NCBI GenBank assembly: GCA_034620365.1 | Contig: JAQGEQ010000048.1 | Span: 248,001-312,000 of the forward strand | DNA length: 64,000 bases | Origin: Pegea sp. RAD2-039 | Lineage: Eukaryota > Chordata > Thaliacea > Salpida > Salpidae | Direction of reading: 5' to 3' | Part shown: one piece after another, positions 45,510-58,628 of the stretch | Layout of the letters: each line of letters starts with the position of its first letter | Position numbering within the stretch: position 1 is the first letter of the stretch | The notes under the pieces: model-generated | What the model was told of the DNA's origin: nothing | The model's database searches: none | Seen by the model: only the letters and a program-made list of their open reading frames with translations | Made by a program: the position numbers and the translations under genes

Positions 45510-47499
45510 TTAGCTATTAGATTCATTCTCGTTATAAACAACAATAATCGCGTTAGCGCGAACGTATTCTGGTGAATTGCTTTCTTCAATCACATCATGA
45601 ACACATTGTTCTGCTTCTGCACCTGTTTCCACTTCTTCTAACCAATCTAAAATTCTTTGATATCGAAATAATTCTTCCTCTTCTTCATCTTCAGTTCCAA
45701 CAGTGAGATTTTCATGGGTGAGTTTGCTTTCATCTTTATTAAGCTTCACAACTTCTTGATGAGGTCCTTTAGATGGAATTCCAGATACAAAATGATGTAT
45801 TGCTTCATTGGGAGAAATCTCTAAAATTGTTTCAAATTTGCTTTCTAAGTTTTCACCGTTTTTAGAACGAGTTTGATTTGTTTTGAAATATTTGATGTCA
45901 CTACTTGAAGAGGGTTTGTCAGCATTTAAACTTTTAGAAACTTTGTTTTGTCTTCTAGAAACAATTTTATCCGCAAAGAGGACTTCTTTTTCTGGCTTTC
46001 TTACTTCAGTAATACTGTAAAGGAATAAACAATTTCAGTTATTTTCAAAAAGTCACTTAACAAATATTTACCAGAAAAAAAAACTTGTAAATGAAAATTA
46101 GAGATAAGAAAACATGTTTCACCAACCTTTGATAGTTCCTTGTTTCATCTGCTCGATGATACACGCCATTACTTCTAACAGATTCTTTCATACCTAAACC
46201 ATTGACACAAACAACTGGCATTGAAGATCGGCGTCTTGAAGCATTCTTGCGGGGCTTTGAAACGCTTTTGCATCGTTCTGTACTCGATGCGCTCACAGGA
46301 GAATTTCGAAGTGAAGTTTCAGATGAATGAGGCTTATTTCGATATTTTATAGATCGATTTGCCTCTATTTGGTTGTCATGGAAGTTATTATGAGTTTTTG
46401 TCATCTCTGTGGCATCACTGTATCTTCTAGAAGTAGTTTGGCGTTTGATGGAAGTAAATCTAGTGTCGTTACTGAGCGAGTGGAGCTTTTTGTTACTTTG
46501 CTTTCGTTTGTTTTGTTCCATTTCTCCAAATGTAGGTCGCTGCTTGTTGAGATGTTTAATTTTAACTCCTTCAGATCGATCACTTGGACGGTATGATGGT
46601 AGACTTGTAAGAGGAGGAAAAGCGACTTTTTCTGATGCTGATTTCATTTCAGGTTGTTTGCAATCATTGACGATTTTCTGATACTTTCTATACTGATGTT
46701 GGTTGTTGTAAGTTACTCCTGATATTGGTATATAACCAACTGACGACTTCTCAGATAATCTCCAAATCTACAAAAAATTCAGTTTATTTGTAAATGAAGC
46801 AAATTTAAACTTCGCTTTCCTAAAATACTTCAATTCACACTAAAGTGTACTGCAAAGAAATAAGTGAAGAAATCTACTTTATAGATCTGCGCTGAAAATT
46901 TCAAGAGTAATTTGAAGAGTTAGATCAAGTACCTGATAAGGACAATCAATCGATTTTCTTCGTGTAGACTGACTATTTACTCGAGCACTGCCGACTTTAC
47001 TTCCACCTCCGCCGCGAAGAGCAATTGCTAGATTGGTATGAGCTCGCCGAATGAAAGCTTTATCGTTTGGATCCAAGTTGACTAAATTGTTGTTGAGAAT
47101 TTGATTATTCTTCCATTTGTTCTTCATATTGTTGTTTCCAGATCGGTGTCGTCGAAAATGAGGAGCTGATGATTGCTTCGGAGGCAAGAGCTTTTCTGTT
47201 TGAAAAAAAGCTTCTTTTCTGTCTTCTAGATAAGCTTCTTTTACTCTTGATTGGAAGTTGATAATATCATTTTCTGCTGTGCTTTTGTCACCATTCAGAG
47301 CTTGACTCGATAAGATTCGATTTTTTATTCTAGATTTCTGTTTTGATTTATCTTGATTCATCAAATTTTCTTCATTTTTTTTCCAAGATATTTTGTTAAG
47401 GTCTTCACTACACGTCAAAACTCCTAAAAAATGTTCATTAAAAGTTAAGTTAGTAATTATTATCACCCAATTCAGATTTGATTGATATGCTAAACTCAT
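45510..47499 (-). CDS. Orphan basic, Ser/Arg-rich protein with acidic C-terminal tail
   Basis: Three exons, 46933-47499, 46127-46767 and 45510-46014, join in frame to 570 aa. I do not recognise it. The N-terminal half is basic with a Gly run (ALRGGGGSKVGSARV) and RRKSID, a possible phosphosite. The best-ordered block spans the first exon junction (CPYQIWRLSEKSSVGYIPIS, YRKYQKIV). The middle is Ser/Arg/Lys-rich (SRRRSSMPVVCVNG) and the C-terminus is acidic (EDEEEEELFRYQRILDWLEE). The overall make-up resembles disordered cytoskeletal or ciliary scaffold proteins, but that is inference. The first 25 residues may be intron read-through: they include TTACTAAC followed by TTTTTTAG, so the true start may be MNQDKSKQKSR or an upstream exon. 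Confidence 0.72.
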
Positions 47500-50400
47500 T
47501 TTGAATTAAACTTGAGTAAACTTGAAGTCAAAGAATGCCTTGTTAAGAGAGCAGCATGGTTGCTAAGCATTTATCATCAGGATTTAATGAAAAACAAAAG
47601 AAAAGTAGAAAGCTCTGTGACATTGTGGTATAGAAAATGTCAGTTCTTGAAACTGACTAATGTAAGTAACGCCACTTACATCAACATAACAAAGACTATG
47701 ATAGACGAGAGTAAGTTGACTTGTGCATATTTCACGATTTCAAGAATAATTTGTTTTTGTTTGCAGCAGAATCTTTGCAACTTTGGAATTGTTATTTCAT
47801 CTTTTTGTAAAAGTTGTTAAAATATTTGTTAAATAAGCAACTTTTATAGATATAAAATCTTTTAATACTATTAAGAAACATTTTGTAACACGTTATAAAG
47901 AATTAAGCAGAGGATTGTATCTTTTATAAAAAATAATAAACTTTGAAATCTATAAGAACATTTTATAAAGTTCTATAAAAACAGAATTTGACAGGAAATT
48001 AAAATTCCAGGCATTTCTTCTAAGAAAAAGGTTTTCTAGACATGTTTTACTAGAAAAATAAACCTAAAATTTGTTTTTTTATTATATAGTAATAATACTG
48101 CTGAATGTTTAAAATTGTGTTATCAATTTCAGGTAATCAAATATTCTAAAACTCCATTCATAAACAGTTTAAGGATTGTTTAGGTGTTAGATACCTTGAC
48201 TACCTTTTAGTTATTTTAGTATTTTGATGGTTGATAGTAATCTAGCTCTAGTTTTTGTCACAACTTACCTTTAAAGAAGGGTTGAAAGAGAATAAAATAA
48301 CAAAAACATTCATAACTAGTTGATTCTTTTCAACATAAAACTAATAATGAATAAAAAAGCTAAAAATAGGTTTCCGTTATGTTACATGTCACCACTAGCT
48401 TTAATTAAACTTTTCTAAATGTAATATTAGTTTCGCCTTTGAAAATAAATATTAATGTTTCTTTTAATCTGATGAAGTATATTTAATTATTGAGTATCAA
48501 AACGTTTATTTAATGTTATGCAATTGCCACTTCAATAATATAACTTTTGTTTGCTTTGCGTTTAAGATATTATTTTATTATTTTTAAATACAGTATCCTA
48601 AACATACAATCAAAAAAATTATCTTTAACTTTTATTGCTACTTGTAATTTATTCTAATTAAATTGTAATTTTTGCCAAAGATTACTTTAAAGCTATTCTC
48701 TTGACAAATAAAATTAGAAGTAAAACTAAAGTTTACTTTTTATGTAATTTTTTATTGACAATCTAATCACAATTGTAATAAATAATTATTGTTGGTTAAC
48801 CTTTAATATCGAAACTGCTAGCCACATTTGGCATTTAAAAACAAAAGAAATTTGGTTTTAAAAGGATTTTAAGATTTACCTGTTAGAATACAAAAATGAA
48901 CGAATGCTTTGTAATAACATAATTAAGCGTTTGTTGGTGTAAAAAAGTATAGAAAGAAAAACGTAAAAATATAGCTTTCTTTATATAGTTAAATATCTAA
49001 ATTAAATTAATTTCAAATTGTATAATTTAATTTTTTACCATTAATTTGTATTTCAAGCAAACGGATCTACTAAAGCTTATTAAAAGCTAATTAATGCTTA
49101 CCAAAGTCGCAGGAAATTTGTGATTTTTTGTCCACAGAGATTATTTGCATTGCTTGCGTGGCAGAAACGATTTTCTCACAATTTGATTTCACTCTTTCAA
49201 ATAAGGTTTAAATCGTTACAATTTTGGTAAGAATACAACGAAGTTTTTATCTTGGTTTGGAAGTTTTCAAATATTCTTTATATCATAAACCTGCAAAAAA
49301 GTACCAATAAACTTAGTTGAGTTATCAACTAACAAATATACAAACAAGAAGACAAAGACAATACACAAAATTAGACTTTGAGTTACATAACATTTAAAAC
49401 CTTCCTCTTAATAGCTAGAGCGAAAGTTCAGGTCATTATTACAGGCTAAGCACTCAAGAATAGTTCTTGTCTCAATGTCAACCACTACCAATGTAGTCCT
49501 TGAACTGTTGCCAGCATGAATAGTCAATTGCAGTCATAGAGACTACTTGAACATATATTTTTAGAGTTACTTTTTGTGCATAAAACTTTTGTGTAAAACA
49601 AATGTAAAGTCAATAAATATATTTTGTACTTTGAGTACTATTAACTAGTTCTTTGCAGACGCATTCTGCTTTTAGCAGTTGATTTGGTAAAACGATCTCA
49701 TACTGTCTGTCAGAATAAGTCTTTGTACGTGTTTCGTTTATTATATAGTTTAATATCGAGTGAAAATAAAAGAATCTGTTTTAGTTGTTCGACGAAAACT
49801 GAATAGCGAACAACAAACTTGTTTTATCTTCTTTTTGTCTTTGAACTTGAATCTTATAACAAAAGCTCCAAACTGTTTTATAAGTACACAAAAATCGAAC
49901 AGAAAGATCTTTCTGTCATTCAGTAAAGATTAAAACAGGTTAAATGTTATTTTTTCAGCTGAATACTAAGCCATTCGTCCCTACCTTGTCTAGCGTTCAT
50001 TCAAATAAGAGTCAGTGACATGAGCTGTATTTAATTTTCAAATTTTGTAATGAAAAAATAATTCCAAAATAATTAAAAATCAAAAACACACAAACTCTTT
50101 TACAAAACAACAAATTTTTAGAATCGTATATAAAAATTGAAATTCTTCACAAAAGTAAACTTTTTAAAACAAATAAAATCACAATTATAACCTGGTTATG
50201 ATTAAATAATACAGAAGATATCAGGCAAAACCTCACTTGAAAGAATCAGAAGAGATAATTTGTTTAAAATTTTCCTGATTTGAAACTGCAACACCTTTGA
50301 TAAATCTATAATGAAAAGAATACGACAAAAAATGAAATAAACAAAGAATACGTAACCATAATACAAGTTTTAGACCCAAAAGTCAAATAATACTTAGTTG

Positions 50401-52400
50401 TCTTAAACACTTCAACTTTTATTTGCTAATCACTAATCAAATTTCGCCATATCAACAAGCAGCTCTTTACTGAAACGGGAAATGACATATCTGTCACGTT
50501 TTTTCTATTTTTATCAAAAACAGGAAGAAAACTTTGTAAATATGCTTTTCGACTGATGACACCTTCAACTTGAAGTTGGTCAAATATTTGAATTTTTAGT
50601 AAATATTAATCTTACGAAAGAGAAAAAAATTGTAAATTGAACTATTGAACACTAAAGCATTTTCGTAGAAAAAGATTTATTTGAATTATACAAAACATAC
50701 TGATAGTGAAAAAGTAATTGAAATAATATTCTAATGTTTTGTATTTTTGGCGTAGGTATTCAAAAAATAAATTAGTTTTTTATAAATGAATAAATACATA
50801 TAAAAACATATTTTTAAGAAAGCCTAGAAAAACTTACTTAAATAGAAGCAGACTAAAAATAAAAATTAACTTAATATCAAATCTGATTTTATTGAAAATT
50901 CTTTTATCATTCTTATAATCATAAATAAGGTCTTATTCATTTGTAAACAAACTTATTTACTTATTTACAATGATTAATAAATAATTAATCATAAAAATAT
51001 AGATTACAAGCAAACTTCTTTCAAATATATTTTAAAATCAGAATATAGACATTACTTATTGGCGAAATTTTATTGATAAAATTATGTATTGTGTTACATT
51101 GAGTTTTATACAAGCCTTAAACGTTGTTGTCGCTAACTTTTTTCTATTTTCTCTCATTATTCTTTTCAACTTTCATAATAAAAGTTTTGCAAACTTTACA
51201 GAAATTCTAGTTTACACTAAATGTTTGTTTTTCTTTTGCTATGAGCAACAAAATTACAAACTTGAAATTACTTTTTTAAAGTTAACTTCAACAAGTTTTA
51301 AAGAAAATTCCATATATTAAATAGTTTATAACATAACTTGCCAATATTTTCTTAAAACTTTAATCACATAAGACACAAGTTCATTTATTTTTTTGAATTA
51401 AAAATAGTACATAGAATAAGCTTAAAAGCATAATCTAAAAGACTTATTTTGATGCTTAAGTCTATTCTATAGTATCATACAACAAAGTATTGTAGAATGA
51501 TGATTATAGCTATGTTTTGGCCACGAAAATAGTGTTTTAAGTTTATTAAATTGAAAATCTTTTAACACTGAAACTATATTAAAATTTACTTTAAATAATA
51601 TAAAGATATATTAGCAATACCAAAGTAAACATTCTTTATCTTTTTATATTAAACTTTGTCTCGCCTTTGAATATAAAATAGTTTATGATCTTTTTAATGT
51701 TTCAAGTTTACTTGCTACAAATGTGAAATTACGAAAAAGGGAACGTACATAATAGACAGAAAAACAACGCCCATCGACATTGTTTAAAATCTGGAATATA
51801 GTTGAATAAATGATCGTTGTAAAACAAACAAAATTGCTTCTGTACATAAAAATCCATGTCAGTCACGTAATAGACTTAAAATTATTTTAATTCCTTTATT
51901 ACTGGAAAATAGTTTTTAGTTTCACTAAAAATAACTTATTCTAGATAAAGCATTTCTTGTTTTTATGAAATTGATTGTAGAGTTTCTTAAATTGAACTTT
52001 TACATCTTTTATATTTACTCTTATCAGTTTTCCAACAGTTTTTTAGATTATAGTTATAAAATTTCACCAAACATTTCACTGGTTATAATAATTATCATAA
52101 ATCAATAACTTTTTTACAATATATATTAAAAGTGATATTTAATTTATTTAAGATTGTTCTTTAATGTTTCTAACTATCCTTTACATTTTCTATTAACATT
52201 TGAACATAATTGCTTTTTTCCTTTATGTAAATTTTCAACTATATGATAAACTGTGATGAATGTCTGTGGGATGTTTCTCCTAATCATTCTATATGAGTTA
52301 TTCTAAGTTTTTATTTAAAACACGTACAACAAAACAAAGAAGCTTATAAATTATTTTTTGCATTATTATCTTATATAATGGTTTATATTATTTCGAAAAA
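47500..52400. other. AT-rich region, no gene supported
   Basis: A 102-codon plus-strand frame at 47512-47820 starts only 13 nt from the divergent orphan gene and has TTG, not ATG, at its 5' end; I do not accept it as a gene. Nothing else recognised. Confidence 0.35.
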
Positions 52401-52464
52401 TAGCTTACAACAAACTCACTAATGATCTTTACAAATCATCTAACCCTGAAAGGATTACCAATTG

Positions 52465-52540
52465 TATAGGATGACGTCATTTGACTTCACGTCATCATAA
52501 AAATATTTAGTGATACGTAAGCGCCGCGGGCTACACGATT
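52465..52540. promoter_or_regulatory. Isolated CRE-type and GC-rich patch
   Basis: TGACGTCA, then CACGTCATC 12 nt later, then GCGCCGCGGGC about 30 nt further on, inside several kilobases of AT-rich DNA. It resembles a compact transcription-factor site cluster; function unproven. Confidence 0.35.
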
Positions 52541-53726
52541 CAATTTAGTTGAACAAAAAACAAAAACCTTACAGAGATATAAGAACATAACTTGGCTAAT
52601 TATCTATCGGAGAAAAAAAGATGAAGAAATGTAGCTTACAACTATTTCACAACAACTGTCTGTGTGATGAAAGGTCACTTAAATAAAACTTTTCATAAGT
52701 AGTTACCAGTTTAAGGTTATATGGAATCTTCCAGAAAAAAAAGTTAGAGTATATATTTCAATGGTTTAAGTTTTGTTATGAAACTAGCTTCTTAAATTCA
52801 GGAGAAAAAAATTTGTTCTTGTCTAAGACAGACCTCTGTCAAAAAGAAGTAAATGGTTACACCGATTCCTCTTCAATCGATCTAAAAAGAGGTTTATCCA
52901 CATCTAGATTTTCTACAGATTTAAACGGTAAAAAGATCAAAAATCTCCAAATTTTGCCATGAACAGAATAAGTTACTCATTTGCACAATATATACAAAAG
53001 AAGTTTTAAGAAATGAAACTTGTTCGTTGTTGTTTACAAGAAGTTTATAAATATTTAAGTAGAAATACTTAAAAATTATTTTGAGAATACGAAATAAAAA
53101 CCATGCCTTCTGTTTTTATTCATAAAGTATCCTGAATATTAGTTGAAATGATTACAGCACAACTTAATAATATTTTTAGTTTGAGGTTTTTGCGTGGTGC
53201 GATAAATACAACACATTTTGCGGGTTCTAAATTGAAGTTTCCAAAACAAAAATAAAGAAAAAAAATATATCTAATGTAAAATGTATTTCATTCACAGCAT
53301 TTGCTTCTGTACTTAACTAAAATTCGTACTACCAAAACGTGAACTAAATAATTCAAGCATAAGATAGAAAAATATATCTTTCAAAAAAGATTTACTAAAT
53401 TTACTATTTATTAAGAAATAATAAATTTATTTCTTTCAATAATATTCATCACCAAATCAAATCTTCAAGAACAAAACTGTTACTTTAACATTAGAGGAAG
53501 TAAAAGCAAAGATAAGTTCAAGATTTATTTTGATTCTCACAAAAGTAAACAAAAGCTACATATAATATTTAATAAATGTATCAATTAAGAATCGATTATA
53601 TCAGAATTTCTAAGCAAGAGGGCGTTAGCTCATAGGCGTTGACATTATCAGTAGTATAAGAGTTAACCAGTGTTAACTTATTGCATTTTGTTTTAGACTT
53701 GAGAGGAGGATTAAGAAAAAGTATGT
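52541..53726. other. AT-rich DNA, no gene seen
   Basis: No coding frame or repeat recognised before the first desulfhydrase-like copy. Confidence 0.3.
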
Positions 53727-53731
53727 TTAAA

Positions 53732-54793
53732 ATGAGTTGCAATGATTTTCATCAACTAAATCAATATATACCACCAACTTGGACCAAAACTCTCACTTTT
53801 ATACCAACTCATAGAGTCAAATTGTCGATGACTCCTACTCCTATTCATAAATGGAATATTCCTTGTTTACCTGAAGACATGGAGCTCTACATCAAATGAG
53901 ATGATCTTACTGGACACACTTTGAGTGGATGCAAAGTTAGAAAGTTAGAGTTTCAACTTGCAGAAGCTTTAAAATCAGGATGTAAGTCTGTGATTACATG
54001 TGGTCCTATACAGTCCAACCACTGTAGAACAACATCTGTAGCTGCTAGTGAACTAGGACTAGAATGTCATCTACTCTTAAAATCTGACAACAAAATTGAA
54101 ATGCTTGATAAGCATCCTGGTAATGTATTGCTAGATGTTTTTAGTGGAAGTAAAATATATATTATTCCTCTAAATACTGAACCTGCGAAAGTTTTTGAAA
54201 AACAAAAGGATTTAGCAATTCATTTACAAGAAACAACAGGACATAAGATTTGGGAGATAGCTGTTGGAGGTTCAGATCTATACGGTCTGTATGGATATAT
54301 AGAAGCTTTTAAAGAAATGATTGAACAAAATGTTCTTGAAAACTTTGATGATGTTGTTATCACTTCTTGTTCTGGTGGTTCAGCAGCAGGCTTAGCAATA
54401 GCAAATCATCTTACTGGTAGTAAAGTCAAGTTACATACTATATCTACTGCTAATAATTCAGTTTCGATGACTAAACATATCAAAGAAATGTTTGATTGTG
54501 TTGGATTAGATCACCTGCCATTCGAAGATATGATTGATATTATTGATGGATATCAATATCCAGGATATAGTAAAACAACTAGTACAGATCAAGAACAAAT
54601 TGCTGACTTAATGTCTAAAACTGGAATATTTTGTGATCCAGTTTACACTTGGAAGGGTTTGAAAGGTACAATTAGAGAATTTAAAAGAAACAGAAATAGA
54701 TTCAAAGAAAACGAATTCTTTTCATTCATACTGCAGCTACTTTTTCTCTTTATGATTCAAAATGCAGGAAATGTTTTTTACAAACTTAAATGA
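53732..54793 (+). pseudogene. D-cysteine desulfhydrase-like (PLP-dependent) copy 1, internal TGA and late frameshift
   Basis: Intronless frame starting MSCNDFHQLNQY at 53732. Blocks of the D-cysteine desulfhydrase/ACC-deaminase family: FIPTHRVKLSMTPTPIHKWN, DDLTGHTLSGCKVRKLEF (the second Lys region holds the PLP lysine), GPIQSNHCR, SCSGGSAAGLA (phosphate loop), DPVYTWKGLKG. Codon 56 (53897-53899) is TGA at the Arg of the conserved K-R-D-D motif. Near 54705 one base is missing relative to copy 2, changing the last 25 residues or so. About 98-99% identical to copy 2 over the coding region only. The enzyme breaks D-cysteine to H2S, pyruvate and ammonia. Whether this copy is translated is doubtful. 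Confidence 0.8.
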
Positions 54794-55514
54794 AAATGTC
54801 GAGTATCTGTATTAACGTTTATTTTTTTGTGTATAAAAACTTGAAGTCAGCTTAAACTAGACAATTGTTCATAATGATTTTCGAATATTTTGGAAAGACT
54901 AAACACCAAAACTGAGAAGCATTATGTTGAATCCGTTATAGCCTTTTTCTTAACTTAAAATCAAGCTACTTTTGAGTATGTGTGACTCATTACTACAAAC
55001 AATCTGATTCTGATTTTAAAGTTGATTAATTTGCGGCCAAGTTTATTTATTTATTGTTTTATTAATTGGGAAATAGTTTTAAAAATCATTTTAAAAACTT
55101 ATAAAAACTAACTTATTGCTTAGAAAAGTTTCCTAACATATACAATACTTCAACCGTAACCTAAATATGAAAAGACTGATACTAAAATGCCTCATTAAAA
55201 AGAAGTAGACTGGAGAAATGATTAAGAAAACTATTTATCCAGTTTTAGTTTCTTTTCACTACTTATATAAAATAATATCTTCTTTTCAACCATTACATCG
55301 TTTTTAGGAAAATTTAAAGATGAGCAAATAGTCTGTGATGAAGAACTGAATGTTGCGCTTGATGGTGACGATTAGAAATATTTGTAAAGGCTTTTTTTAG
55401 TAAAATGCAGGATAGATATTCTAATTGAAAAAGTTGTACATTTATCTGCGTGTATCGAAATTGTTGAAGCTTCATAATGAACTTTTAGATTAAAAGTTTC
55501 AAATATTTTGCTGT
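54794..55514. other. Spacer, no gene seen
   Basis: AT-rich DNA unlike the sequence after copy 2, so the duplication ended at the coding region. Confidence 0.35.
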
Positions 55515-55600
55515 ACATTAGTAATTTTTCTTAAGATATTTGATGTTGAGTATTTGATGAGATTTTATTAAACTAAATGGTTTTTAAACAAATTTATAAG
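55515..55600 (+). repeat. Direct repeat A, left of the LTR element
   Basis: Begins ACATTAGTAATTTTT and ends GGTTTTTAAACAAATTTA plus TAAG. An imperfect copy in the same orientation lies right of the element at 57478-57565. Confidence 0.7.
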
Positions 55601-57470
55601 TGTTATGACTCGTCATATCGAGCTTTATTCCAGTTATTGAGACGACTAACAACAACGATAAGTATACTAAGATACGCGCTATCCACAACACAACCTATTA
55701 CCGAATGACAACGGTCTATACGAGAATGACTTTAATACATTTTCGTCAGCGGCAAAATACTTTACTGTTATACCGCCGTTTCTCCCGATCTTCGGGCTCA
55801 TGTTACCACTCCTGGACCCGAGCCACCAAAGCTCGTCCCCATTTCGTTATTAAAAACCTGTACACCAGTTTCGTCCCTTCCTTCATTTTTATTTTTTCTA
55901 GTCATAATCTTGTCATCGGGATTCTCCCTTATATCAATCGGTGAAACCCGTCGAGAACTACCCTCTTTATTACCCCGTCCTGAATGAACGTCAAAGTCTT
56001 GTTCATCAGCATTTGGGTATCTGAATATTATTCTTGAGAAAACGATCATATCTCTCTCGCCATCGTTTGTGATTACTTCCGTCCTGCTCTTCCTCGTACC
56101 GAAAAAGCTTAGGCTTCCTTGTGATTAGATCCAGCAGAGCCTATTGTTTGTTCTTTAAACCCTGAGCTAAGATCTCTTCTTCTTCTTTCCTTTTTTGCTT
56201 TTCTACTTCATAATAACTAATGGGTTCGGATGCTCTTTCATTAAGCTGAGTAGCACACAAATATTCAATTCTGGTCTTGGCAGTCATTGCAGCTCTTCTC
56301 TTATTTATTTTTTTATGCGGGTGCTTCTTAGATAATCCAACCCAATTTGAACATCACACGAATGACTATAATGTCCTTTTTGGTCACATCTAAAATCATT
56401 TCTTTGACTTCCCGACTGTTTGTTGGGAGAGTTTCCCTGAACATGACAGGCAAGACTATAGTGGATTTTCCTTCCACATTTGAATCATATGCTCAAACCA
56501 GCTCGGCATCTTTTAAAATCATATGGTTTGCTACCTCCACATTTTCAGCTAAATTCTTTCATGGCTGCTACTGTCGGTTTCAGTTAGTACTCCTGGAGTT
56601 CTATTGGTTTCACTGCTTCTTCTACAACTTCTACCGATCTGCCAGCCCTAAAGTAATCGTTGCTTTGTCGGGAGTTCTCCAGTGTCACTGCTTAGTTAAA
56701 GACTTTCTCTAACGTTAAAGTTTTACCCTCCAAAACCTTTGCCCCGTGTTCTGCTGCCGCGACATTCTAAACGTACCAAAGTGAATCGAAAATCTTTTAT
56801 AGATTGACTTGGCTTCTGCTTGCCGTTTTTAGTAGATGACACGCAAAACTTTCATTTGGTTTTCTTACATACAGCCGTTCCAACGTCGCTTTAGCTTCTA
56901 CATAAGTCTGACAGCTCTCAAAGTACTAGTACACGTCTTCGGTCGTGCATTTAACAAGCGCCGCCAATTTTCTCTTGTCTGTCCAATTCGACCCACACCC
57001 TTCCATGTAATTGATAGTTGTCTTCTTCCAGTAACGTCATTTGCTGGATGTTGACCGTCTATCGACATCTTACTTGGTTTCAACAGTGCATCCATTTTTT
57101 ATAAACAAAAACTTTGTTACAGTAAAAAACTAAATGTTCTTATTCACACCTATATTAAGTATAGCAAAAAGAAACTATCTTAACCGTTGCTAAGCTTCTA
57201 CTGCAAGAAGCTCCAATAACGCCAAAATAATTGGCAACAATTCGCCCAAATAATGAATTTTAATAATTTTAATAAATTGTAATGACTCTTTATATCGAGC
57301 TTTATTCAAATTATTAAAGCGACTAACAACAACGATAAGTATTCTAACGACACGCGCTACTCCTATTACATCCTATATACCGTGCTCATCCTATAACCGA
57401 ATAATAACGGTGCACACAAGCGTGACGTTCAACTCTTTTACGTCAGCGGCAAATACTTTATTGTTATACT
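55601..57470 (-). mobile_element. Old LTR-retroelement remnant, internally deleted, minus strand
   Basis: Two direct repeats of about 170-190 bp bound it: 55601-55773 and 57278-57470, sharing CGACTAACAACAACGATAAG and CGTCAGCGGCAAA, with clearly diverged rest (roughly three quarters identical by eye), so the insertion is old. The interior on the minus strand reads as a gag-like region beginning near 57095 (MDALLKPSKM) with zinc-knuckle-like C/H motifs toward its end. No polymerase, integrase or protease part is seen; at under 2 kb it is a deleted or non-autonomous copy. It is broken, with several breaks. Ty3/gypsy-like affiliation is a guess from the gag layout. Confidence 0.65.
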
Positions 57471-57477
57471 AATCTTT

Positions 57478-57565
57478 ACATTAGTAATTTTTTTTATTTC
57501 TGCATCAGAGTTTCACTAATTGGTGAGATTTTTTATTCTATATGGTTTTTAAACAAATTTATAAG
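57478..57565 (+). repeat. Direct repeat A', right of the LTR element
   Basis: Same order of words as 55515-55600 (ACATTAGTAATTTTT ... GAGATTTT ... ATGGTTTTTAAACAAATT), imperfect. Too long for a target-site duplication. Confidence 0.7.
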
Positions 57566-58623
57566 AAGTATAAAGTTCTTTTACTTTTTGTTTTTTTTGC
57601 TGGGTAGTTATAAGATAATTTTTATGCAAGAGCTATTTAATAACTCATTTATTTAAAAGTTATTAAAATTGAACTGAGAAAATTGACCAAACTGGAAATG
57701 TGTAAAAAAATATCGGATGTATATTTTATGGTTTATCCATAAATGTTTTATGACTGAAGTTTGATCTTATAGCTGTAGGCGTAGTTGTTTTATTCATATT
57801 TTTGTAACCCATTTTAGTTAGTTTTCAGATTCAGCATTAGGAATTAAAAAATGAAAAATTTATATTTTTGATTTTAAAACATTATGTTAAGGGTAAAAAC
57901 TATTTATGACTTTTTTATATTAGAACTAACAAATCAGTATTACTTTAAAAGACTTTTCCTTCAATAAGTATTAAATAATATTACCCTTTAACTAAAATAC
58001 CTTCATCTTTCTTTTATCCTAATTTTTGCAAAAAATTGTAACAATCAAATTTTTTACCAACCAGCAATTTATTTCGTTTTTTTATAGTAACAGTAAGTAT
58101 TATAAGATTATGCAAATATACTTTTCTAGGAAAAATGGATTTTTAGCATATTTAACATTAAAAACTACTAACAAAAAGTTGATATGTTTTTTACTTACAA
58201 GAATAAAAAAGCTTTATCTGTGTAACAATTGTCATATTAAACAAGATGCAGTTTTGTTCATGCACAAAGTATTCCTTTCATTGAATAATTTCTAAAACTA
58301 ATTTTAGGTTAAGCTAAGTTTTTTTCGACTTAACTACTGAATTGAAGAACTTTAACTGAATGCATTTAGATTAAAACTTTGATTAAAGTTTCTTTACCCA
58401 AATTGGCTAATATGAAATAAAGATAGCAAAATAAACTTAGTTCTATTTTGCCTCTCACTAATACAAAAGCAAGTTTGATGAATACTTTATAAATAGAGAA
58501 GCTACAATCGAACAATACCTAGGCATAAACAATTGTTAGTTGTACAAAAGTCTATTTCAATTGTGGAACGTTTAAAGGTTGAGAGAAAGATCTTATTTTA
58601 AAAAACTCAAAATCAACTTTAAT
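57566..58623. other. Spacer, no gene seen
   Basis: AT-rich. An 89-codon frame at 58026-58295 is low-complexity Lys/Phe/Ile and not supported. Confidence 0.3.
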
Positions 58624-58628
58624 TTAAA

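Noticed and set aside
47512-47820. 102-codon plus-strand frame divergent from the orphan gene
   Set aside because: No ATG at the 5' end, no splice sites, no family features; composition is that of AT-rich noncoding DNA.
56347-57054. Plus-strand ORFs of 121 and 72 codons in the LTR element
   Set aside because: Antisense shadows of the minus-strand gag-like region.
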